Of a stretch of DNA of 64,000 nucleotides, positions 56,475-64,000 are shown piece by piece. Origin of the DNA: Hypericum androsaemum. Its lineage: Eukaryota > Streptophyta > Magnoliopsida > Malpighiales > Hypericaceae. The notes under the pieces are model-generated. The model saw nothing but the letters and a program-made list of their open reading frames with translations, searched no databases and had not been told where the DNA came from. Location: contig OZ023197.1 of NCBI GenBank assembly GCA_963995505.1, positions 13,886,475 through 13,950,474 of the forward strand. Reading direction: 5' to 3'. Both the position numbers and the translations under genes were made by a program. How positions within the stretch are numbered: the stretch's first letter is position 1; the number at the start of each line of letters is the position of its first letter.

Positions 56475-59420
56475 TTTTTATAAGTAAAATTTTATTACCC
56501 ACCAAAAAAATCGTCTAATGTGCATTAGTGTACTACACCAGTAATCTATGTAAATATATAATTAAGACACTAGATGTACTAAGTTAAGTAAAATATAGAT
56601 CATTGTCGCCCAAGTATTCTACTGATCAACCACCCCATCACAATGACGCTGGGCTTTGCAAAATCATAATTAGCGCTTGTATGAACCGAATTTGATTTCG
56701 GGCTTTGTTCCGAAAGTGTAACAACAAATCATTGTTAATTTATTGCTCCAATATTTTTTTGGTGGAATAAAAATTTAGACGAGTTGATCTAAACTCCGAG
56801 ATTTGGATAATATTAAGATTCGATCCCTCCCAACACAATCTTATCGCTCCAATATTGTGTGGTGGGTTGTTTGGTCTCTTCCACTTTTGAACGGGTCTAC
56901 CGTCAACGCCGGCTGTCCAAATCAGGAAACGGTGGTGTTCTTGCGTGCGTGTTGGGCTCTGCCTCTTACCGGATTCCTCGACGTGGATAGCAAGTTTAAG
57001 TCGATGCTGATGTATCCGAGTTAATTTTGGTGGTAAAAGATTTGAAATAAATTTGTGTTAGATGTTGTGAATGAAAAGTAAATCAACTATACTCGACTTG
57101 AAAATTTTGAAATTAAGTCTTCATAATGGCTAAAATTTTATAGTAAGAGAAATGTCTTCGGATAATTTAAATTTGGATTAATATTAATTAATATATCTGA
57201 AAAATATTTGAATAGCAAATAGATTCAACTAAAATGGGCTTAAATATTAGATTGAAGAAAAAAAAAATTGGACATTAGATTATGTCAAAACCAAGTCTGT
57301 TAGATACACGAAACCTAACAAGAACACAGGGAAGCAATGGTTTAAGTGCATAGTTTTATGTTTATATAACATAACATCCATTTCATAAGCAGCTCAAACG
57401 GTACAAGAGAAGAGTAAGACTTTGAATTCAAGTAATTCGATTTTCATATCCGGAAGTGTAACAAATTTTATTTATATATAAAACGGTCGGATTATACTCT
57501 CACTTAAGTTGAACTTCTGATCTGATTTCACTCTGCTGGTGTTTTCTCTGCTCCAATTACCGGTGGAGTTGGAGCTGTTAGTTCTCCGTGATTGATTTCT
57601 TCCTCATTTCCTCGCCAACCTTCATAACAAAAAGGTACTCTTCATAAATTCTCGATTTGAATCAGATAGGACAACTACAATTAGTATTATTCACATGGTC
57701 GAAATTATCCGGTATCAGTCAGATATTATAGCAGCTCTGACTAAACGAAGTCAGGACCAATTAGAACAACAAAGACGACAAAACTCTCTTCGGATAGCTA
57801 TTTCACATCTGCATTTTCATGTTGATCTAGACTTATTTTCAAGTTCTTACCCAACAACACTTAGGACACTGACTAAGTTAACTATTCTCGATTCGAGCTA
57901 GATCCGTTAAAAAAAAATGACAAAACTAAATTAATCCAAATGTGATGGCTTAGATGATTACCAAGTGAAGGATCAAACCCACGGGCTTGGAGCTCCCGGT
58001 ACTCTTGACAAAGGGCACAAGGCCTGCAGAAAAGATGGACCAAACAGTCGTTGCAAGGGCCCTCCTCCACGGCGAACTCCTGCCGTATGTGGTGGCGATA
58101 CAGGCACGTGTACAAGAAGCCGCCGGAGCCGCCCGACGCCAACTCGAGAAGCGCATAAAGAGCTCCGCTCCCGGCACAAGCTGGGAGAATGAACGTGCAC
58201 ATACAGAGTACGTGTTTAATTATAAAAACCAAAAGAATCATTGAAATTAAGTTGTTTTTATCTATTTATTTATGAAAGGTGGGCCAAATTCTTACATGTT
58301 GTTCCTTCGTCGACAATCTCAGCAATTTGTCCGAATGTAATCCACGGACACCAACAGGTGATGCAACCTGAAAAACAGCAAGTATACCCAACAAAATATT
58401 AATTGCATCACACAACCCTCGTGTGAATAACAATGAGCCACGTGATCAACTTATTACAAGACCGTTTCAACTCTCATAAACAAGGTACGATATTTGCAAT
58501 TAGCGATACAATAATCTTCTCGATCTCTTCGAGAGAAAGAGTTCTCGAAGGGTACTTACAGTTGCGGAAATCAGAGAAGCAGCCGAAGAGGCCAGTAGAC
58601 CAAGGAACTTCTTCCACTTTCTTCACTTTTGGATTCTCGTTAATGGCATAATTAAGGTCCTTCTTGGAGCGAATTGGGTTCCCACTTGCCAGCTTTCTTC
58701 GGAGTAACGGCGTCAGGAGTTTCATGTTAGCTTCCTCGTTGGATGGTTCCATTTGCTGCGATATGGGTCGAAGTATACACGAGATTTGATTTTTTTATCA
58801 TGTGCCATGAAACATATGAGTGATGTGAGAAATAACAATAACGAGCTACGAGATTAATCCGCTGTATATCCATCCTACTCCAGAAAAAGAAGAAACCATG
58901 GAATACATGAAGTTGAAAAACTAGAATGAGAGAGAGGTACCGTTATTGGCCGGCCGCTTCCCAATCCAATTAACAGAAGAAGGAAATCGGTAATTAAAAA
59001 ACCCAGTTCGATACGCGAGGAACTGAAAAGGTACCGCTCCTTCAGTTCCTCCAGTACTGGTAGAGTTTGGGGGATACGATTGAGGCCCGGAAAGGCCTTT
59101 TCAGTACTGGTAAAGTTAGAATGGAAAAAAAAATAGGGTAAATTATTCTCACGTCTCTGAACTTTGGTCACCTTCCTCCTAGGGTCCCTGGATTTTGAAA
59201 ATTAATTTTTTCGTCCCTAAGTTTTGATGATAATAGACTCTCGGGTCCCTGGTACCGGAATATTCCATATTCTCCAGCGAACTTTCACTTGAAAAGACAC
59301 AAATGCCCTTCCCACTTAAAAAAATTACTCGCCCTACACCTTCTTCCCCCCTTCTTTCCATTATCGCTCAAACTAAAAGAACCCGGAAATAAAATCAATT
59401 AAAACTAACCCAACTAGAAC
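56475..59420. repeat. Duplicated segment, copy 2
   Basis: Second copy of 52687-55612. The gene-containing core appears identical to copy 1, with diverged left and right flanks. It ends inside the left arm of the complete MULE at 59136-63577. Confidence 0.9.
57528..58752 (-). CDS. PLAC8 / PLANT CADMIUM RESISTANCE-like membrane protein, copy 2
   Basis: Exons 58560-58752, 58296-58367, 57962-58180 and 57528-57619 encode a 191-residue protein identical to the copy at 53731-54955, including Phe62 and Trp73 in place of usual Cys. Introns match too: a plus-strand 68-codon frame inside intron 3 (57695-57901) is the same in both. The first upstream differences noticed begin in the promoter (for example an extra CAT near 58812 and further changes beyond 59100), so dosage or expression could differ slightly. 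Structure and splice sites are intact. Function is as inferred for copy 1. Confidence 0.9.
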
Positions 59421-59642
59421 TCAGTCAGACAAATGACAATTTCAAATCAGAATTTTCAATTGACAATTTCAATTGATGCCAGAGAAGCCGATGAAGCTGT
59501 AGTTGACACCTACTACGTCATAGCATGGTCTCTTCTTATGGCATAGAACCCAGTAAGAAGACGTCAATTTCAATTTCAATTTCAATTCGTAGAACCCAGA
59601 AGCAGAGATCCCGCTAAGACGAAGCCAAGAAGACGAATTGAC

Positions 59643-59687
59643 AATTTCAAATCAAAATCCCCCAATTCCTCTTCCCGAACCCTACCC
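59643..59687. repeat. 45 bp direct repeat, unit 1 (unit 2 at 61219-61263)
   Basis: The segment AATTTCAAATC…GAACCCTACCC is identical at 59643-59687 and 61219-61263. Unit 1 sits just left of the hAT derivative; unit 2 abuts the GH17 fragment. Confidence 0.9.
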
Positions 59688-59710
59688 CGTTGCAGGGTTT
59701 GACACCAGTG

Positions 59711-60726
59711 TAGTGACCACGGTTCGAATTTGGACGAATTCGAATCGAATTTATTCGAATTTGAATTCATCAAAACATTAAACCGTATTCAATTCTTCAC
59801 AAGACAAATCGAATACGAATTATGAATTTTTTAATTAGAATCGAATTAGAATCGAATTATAATTCGAATTAATTCTATAATTTTAATACGTAATTAAAAA
59901 ATTCTAAAACTTCTAATTTTTTTGAATATTTTGAATATTTTTGTAATATTTTCGAAAAAGTTTAAAAAGTATTGAATCAACACTTTCCCGTTGAGCTTCA
60001 TAATGGACGTTCATCATTTCTTCCGGAATAGGATAAGTAGAAATCGGTGGAAAATCCGATTCAATAGAATCGTTATGTTGCACACGTTTTTCCTTACCCT
60101 TATTTGCTCTACTTGATGACATAATTATATAGTAATATGAGTAATTATATGAGAAATATGACTAATATATCTAATTAGTAAACTCGAGGGAGAATTTATA
60201 TAGCTCAAATTTTCAATAAGAGAAGTAGAGAATTGAGATTGGAATGTGTAAAATTTGAAGAATAAGAGGTGGTATTTATAGAGTTAGGAAGAAATTCTGA
60301 ATTTATAAAAAAAAAATTAAAAAGTACCAACAGTAAAAAAAAGATAACATTGGGATTAAAATGGTAACAAAAAAAGAGTAAGAAAAAAACGGTAATTTGC
60401 CCCTGACGCTGACGCAAGCGCTGGCCCAAGCGATGACATCAGCGCTGACGTCAGCGAAATTCAAATTAAAACCCCCTTTTTTTTGAATCCCCCTTTTTTT
60501 GAATTTTTATGAATTCGAATCGAATTCGATACGAATTGAATTCTCAAAACGAATTCGAATTGAATTTGCCGGTTTGACAAATTACAAAAAACTTGAACCG
60601 TATTCAATTCTTATCATGACGAATTCGAATCGAATTTTTTGACGAATCGAATTATTGTCGAATCGAATCTTTTACGAATCGAATCGAATCGAATCATGAA
60701 TCAGATTCAATTCATGGCCAGGTCTA
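59711..60726 (-). mobile_element. Deletion derivative of the hAT transposon, 1,016 bp (Ds-like)
   Basis: Relative to the complete element at 37925-41250 it lies inverted. Identical 8 bp duplications CACCAGTG flank it (59703-59710 and 60727-60734). The right end retains the TIR (…GGCCAGGTCTA) and the left end is TAGTGACCACGG, three bases shorter than the intact TIR. The first 50 or so transposase codons (60122 down to about 59973) remain. They are then joined to sequence equivalent to about 40990 of the full element, removing roughly 2.17 kb. Both subterminal ATTCG-repeat regions are kept. It could be moved only by transposase supplied in trans. Confidence 0.93.
59913..60122 (-). pseudogene. 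Truncated hAT transposase start
   Basis: The 69-codon frame begins MSSSRANKGKEKRVQHNDSI, nearly identical to residues 1-50 of the transposase at 38675, then runs into former 3' non-coding sequence. It lacks the zinc finger and catalytic core. Confidence 0.9.
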
Positions 60727-60734
60727 CACCAGTG

Positions 60735-61216
60735 TGACGGCCTCAACGTCTTTATAAATTAAGTAGTGAATTACATTTCAGTCCCATTATTTATTGAGGA
60801 CTTTTTTGAAAATTACAAAGAGAGTACTGTACCACCAATAAATTAGCACATAAAAAGAAGCAATCAAGGAAAACCCCACTGGTCGTAGAACAAAAAAATA
60901 GGGTTGGTCTTTTTCCACGCATATATCGAGCTAGGAACATACTTTTCGAAATAAAAAATATCAAGCTTTTTTCAGAGGGATAAGAAATATCAAGCTAGGA
61001 GGTCTAATTTGAAAATTAATTATTCTCTATATATTGTCCCGAAGCAAATTCCCAAATAATATGTCTTGTCTTAAAAAAAATCCAAAAATAAATGAGAAAG
61101 CGGCTGGTTAACTGCAAATTGGGCTTAGCCATTGATGAGAATTGACAATGCCGCAGCCGTGGCACCCGTCTCTGTGCTAAGGACCAGCTTGTCCATCATG
61201 CCTACGGCCTACGAGC
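60735..61216. other. MULE internal DNA of unknown origin
   Basis: AT-rich sequence between the hAT derivative and the GH17 fragment. No gene was recognised. Confidence 0.45.
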
Positions 61217-61660
61217 GTAATTTCAAATCAAAATCCCCCAATTCCTCTTCCCGAACCCTACCCACCTTGCTGGTGTTCTCGTCCACGAGCTCGTAGATGT
61301 ACGCCAGACCGGCGTCCCCGCGCTCGGCCACCCGGTCTCGGCTACCACCACGAGGATGGTCTCGTGGCCCATAATCGCCAGCAAGGTGACCACCGCGTCA
61401 AACATCATGTCGAAGAGGTTCCAATACCTCACTCCCGTGATGATGTCATCGCAGAAGTTGAACTGGTGGCCCTGGAATAGAGCGAACCCGAGGGAGATCT
61501 CGGCGTTTGACCGGTACATGTTGCAGGGGAAAAGGTTGACTAGAAACGACGAGTTCGTCTCGTGGAGGAACTGAAGGAGCGGAGCCACCACGAGCTGCCC
61601 GATCGGCTCCTGGAACATTGCCGACGATGGGGGGGAACGGCATCGAGATGGTGTCGTACT
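61217..61660 (-). pseudogene. GH17 glucan endo-1,3-beta-glucosidase fragment captured in a MULE
   Basis: Minus-strand translation gives PLLQFLHETNSSFLVNLFPCNMYRSNAEISLGFALFQ, GVRYWNLFDMMFDAVVTLLAIMGHETI and AETGWPSAG, the central and nucleophile part of a GH17 domain. Upstream, KYDTISMPFPP is in another frame, so a frameshift lies near 61620. The signal peptide, acid/base Glu region and any X8 module are missing. The sequence is clearly a different GH17 subgroup from the pseudogene at 41.4-44.6 kb, so it was not copied from that neighbour. Confidence 0.88.
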
Positions 61661-62429
61661 TTGTTCGAAAATCTCTTAGATTCTCTGCAGATGGTTTCCT
61701 AAAAAATCTCTTAGATTCTCTGTAATTTGTTCTTTCTTTGTTGATGATGGTTAAAGTTTGAAGCTTTTTGATAATATGGTTGTGGAACAGATGGATGCTT
61801 GTTAATAATGGTGAGATGTGAATTTATTTTTGATCTTTTTGTTATTTATTTTTTGGAAAAATTACGCTCAGGTCGCTGTAGTTTGGCGTCCCTCCCTCTG
61901 GGGTCTCTGCATTTCCGAAATCGTTCCTGATGTCTCCGAAGTTTGGTTTTAAAGACTCTCGGGTCCCTGACGGCACTTTTTTCATTTTTAGTTATGAAAA
62001 TGACCAAAATACCCTTTAAAAAAAATAAAAAAATTTACCTTCTCCAACCTTTGAACAAAAATACCAACAACCAAAAATCAACCCAAAAATAAGATCAAAC
62101 TAACTAAAATCAAGAACACAACCAAGAACATTAAGAAAAAAAAACTATCCTTGTCAAAACAAAAAATCCCAAACCATGGAAAGCAAGTATCGAAAGGGGA
62201 CGAATTAACAAGCAACGAATCTTAACAACAACAAAGATACCAAAAAATAAGCTAATCAAAATCAAATAAATAAGAAGAAGACAAAATCCCAAGTCCAACA
62301 ACAAGTTAAAAGCACAGTACAAAAGAATAACCTAACTTCTCGAGCTTCCTCGTCTTTGCTCTCTATGAACCAGATCCAATCCCAGCGGCGTCATCCACCA
62401 AACCCCTAATCACGGCGGCTTCATCCCTG

Positions 62430-62640
62430 GCGATGCTTAAGAACATAGTCCAGTGGCGGGTCCGGTTCGAGATCGAGGGGATTTCTGAGGAGGAGCTCGG
62501 GGATGACTGGGAGAAAGTGGTGTTCATGCACGGCCACGACAGGGACGACCAGGTTCCTCAGGTGGTGGGTTCAGTTCCTGGTCAGGGTCGCGGTGGAATT
62601 GGGGGTTTAGGGTTATCTTTGGATTTTCTTTATTTTTAGC
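62430..62640 (+). pseudogene. Captured patellin (SEC14/CRAL-TRIO) gene fragment
   Basis: The frame LAMLKNIVQWRVRFEIEGISEEELGDDWEKVVFMHGHDRDDQ corresponds to the segment of plant patellins just before and into the CRAL-TRIO lipid-binding domain (LKNTVQWRKEFGI…EEDLG…VVFMHGFDREGHPVCYN type). After DRDDQ the reading changes at a GT, as if an intron was taken along. The SEC14 lipid pocket and GOLD domain are absent. No stop occurs within the recognisable part. Patellins bind phosphoinositides and act in cytokinesis and membrane traffic, but this fragment alone is unlikely to do so. Confidence 0.75.
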
Positions 62641-63170
62641 TTCGTCGATTGTCCTCTGAAGGAATTGTTCGCGATGAGGAACTTCTTACTCGTGTGGCTT
62701 CTCGGCGGCAACGAGGGACTCCAAGTCGGAGGAGATGATCGACGACAGTAGGGACGAGGAGGATGTCTTCCCTCTAGCCGCCCTCCCCGGTGTCATTTTT
62801 GCCTCCGTCGTGTTGCTTCCATGCCGGCGCCGCGGAAGGAGCAGGGAGGGAGGAACGACAGTGGGAGGAGAATTTGGTTCTACAATTTCTTGATTCTTGA
62901 TGTTAATTTAATGAGATAGTAAATTTGGTTCTTGTTCATAATGTTCCTAGAAGGATGAAGATGTTCTTGTTCATAATGACAGGGGGAGGTCATGAAGTTC
63001 GGTAAAATTAAACATCTAGGTTTCTTGATTTTGATCTCATTTTTTAATTTTGATTAAGAGTGTTCATAGTGTTCTTGGTTGTTGTTGATGTTTTAAGGTT
63101 GAAGAAGGTAATTTTTTATTTTTTTATTTAAGGACATTTTGGTCATTTTCATGCCAAAAAAAGGAAAAAA
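62641..63170. other. Remainder of the Pack-MULE interior
   Basis: GC-rich until about 62870, with possible further host-derived sequence (for example the region after 62640 with SSDE-like acidic codons). No family was recognised. Confidence 0.4.
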
Positions 63171-63719
63171 TGGCTCACGACATCAGCCAGGGACCTGAGA
63201 GTTTCTAAAACCAAACTTCGGGGACGTCAGAAATAATTTCGGAAATGCAGGGACCCCAGAGGGAGGGACGCCAAACTACAAGGACTTTAGCGTAATTTTT
63301 TCTTAATTTTTTGTCTGTGGGTTGATTTTGATGGGGATGGGTGGGAGGAAGAAGATGATGGGGATGAATAAGGAGGGTTTTTTTTTTAATTTTTTAAGTG
63401 GGAGGGGTATTTTTATCTTTTCAGGTGGGGTATCGCCAGAGAATATGGAATATTCCGGCTCCAGGGACCCGATAGTCTATTATCATCAAAACTTAGGGAC
63501 GGGGTAATCTTTTTCCAAAAGTCAGGGATCCTAGGAGGAGGGTGACCAAAGTCCAGGGACGTGAGAGTAATTTATCCAAAAAAATAAAATGCGGGATGCG
63601 CGTGGTGGGAGGGAAGGGAATAAGGATCTTTTAATTTTTTTCTTGGTAAGGGATTAAGGACGGTTCCGCTTGTTCTTTTTTTCTTTGACTTTACTTTTTT
63701 AATTAGATAATCAATAACA

Positions 63720-64000
63720 AATAATCGGACATACTATTCGATATAATTAAGAATACTATTTGATATAACCAGGCATACTATTTAATATAACTGAGTATAC
63801 CATTTAATATAACTGAGTATACCATTTGATCTAACTGGGTATACTATTTAATATAACCGGGTATACCATTTAATATAATTTGACATACCAGTCGATATAA
63901 TTTAATTAATTATTTAATAACCAGACATATTATTCGATGTAACCGGCCATATCGAACATACCATTTAATCATGACTGAACAAACTTTTTAATCATAACAG
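63720..64000 (+). repeat. 22 bp-periodic repeat array, cut by the window end
   Basis: About ten imperfect units of the type ATACCATTTAATATAACTGAG run head to tail to the last base. The later units (ACCATTTAATCATGACTGAAC) approach the unit at 11485-11745, and an ACGGTTCCG segment lies just before the array (63660), as it lies within the other one. Confidence 0.75.

Larger units (their letters stand above)
61855..63302. mobile_element. Pack-MULE, 1,448 bp, nested in the larger MULE
   Basis: The left end GGAAAAATTACGCTC and the complement of the right end GAAAAAATTACGCTA begin inverted arms of about 130 bp (shared TGTAGTTTGGCGTCCCTCC, TTTCCGAAAT and CCAAACTTCGG complement). The flanks TTTATTTTTT (61845-61854) and TTAATTTTTT (63303-63312) make a 10 bp duplication with one mismatch. 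The centre is GC-rich and carries a patellin gene fragment. Confidence 0.85.
59136..63577. mobile_element. Large Mutator-like element (4.44 kb) with nested insertions and captured gene fragments
   Basis: The left arm starts GGGTAAATTATTCTCACG and the right arm is its complement (start GGATAAATTACTCTCACG). Similarity continues for about 150 bp, including CTTTGGTCACC and GGAATATTCCATATTCTC. A perfect 9 bp duplication AAAAAAATA flanks it (59127-59135 and 63578-63586). Inside are an hAT derivative (59711-60726), a GH17 glucanase fragment (about 61217-61660) and a smaller MULE with a patellin fragment (61855-63302). No MULE transposase was found, so it is non-autonomous and fits the Pack-MULE type. 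Confidence 0.85.

Noticed and set aside
1..64000. CRISPR arrays, operons, rRNA or intact tRNA genes
   Set aside because: No regular spacer-repeat arrays, polycistronic layout, or cloverleaf-consistent A/B box pairs outside SINE-like contexts were found. The gene structures are those of a plant nuclear genome.

Overview
The window is nuclear DNA of a flowering plant, most likely a eudicot. The signs are spliced plant genes with GT-AG introns (a JAZ/TIFY regulator, MED23, an organellar PPR protein, a PLAC8/PCR protein, a GH17-X8 glucanase), AT-rich intergenic DNA, and transposons of typical plant classes. There is no bacterial-style operon structure, CRISPR array, rRNA or tRNA gene. The species cannot be fixed from sequence alone.

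Layout. 1-18.3 kb holds no host gene that I can recognise. It contains two non-autonomous Ty1/copia elements that keep gag and part of protease (about 1.08-6.31 kb, minus; 12.30-14.77 kb, plus). The first is split by a 2.5 kb solo LTR. Also present are a tRNA-derived SINE, an hAT miniature element, a Mutator-like (MULE) element with long terminal inverted repeats and a perfect 9 bp target duplication, and a long foldback element. 18.7-20.8 kb is a complete TIFY6/JAZ3-like gene (plus). 22.7-24.0 kb is an intronless PPR gene (minus). 25.4-33.9 kb is a complete 21-exon MED23 gene (minus) whose reconstructed exons are all in frame, about 1,624 residues. 34.2-37.9 kb is intergenic with two hAT-type elements. 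37.9-41.25 kb is a structurally complete hAT transposon with an open 700-residue transposase and perfect 8 bp target duplications. It lies about 150 bp upstream of a GH17 glucanase pseudogene (41.4-44.6 kb). 44.75-46.25 kb is an F-box gene (SKIP14-like, minus) and 47.1-48.6 kb a dynein light chain gene (minus). 49.7-50.5 kb is another MULE-type element and 51.3-51.5 kb a second SINE copy.

52.7-59.4 kb carries a duplication of a four-exon PLANT CADMIUM RESISTANCE-like gene. As far as I compared them, the genes match base for base, introns included, while their flanks have diverged. 59.1-63.6 kb is a 4.4 kb MULE with a perfect 9 bp target duplication. It contains a deletion derivative of the 38 kb hAT element, a captured GH17 glucanase fragment, and a nested smaller MULE carrying a patellin (SEC14-like) gene fragment. 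The window ends inside a 22 bp-periodic repeat related to one near 11.5 kb.

How it fits together. The host genes are unrelated housekeeping or regulatory genes: jasmonate repression, organelle RNA processing, Mediator, ubiquitin ligase adaptor, motor light chain, membrane metal handling. The most informative biology is the transposon ecology: an apparently complete hAT source and a Ds-like derivative in one window, a Pack-MULE nest, a gag-only retrotransposon family, and a foldback element placing G-box motifs upstream of a JAZ gene.
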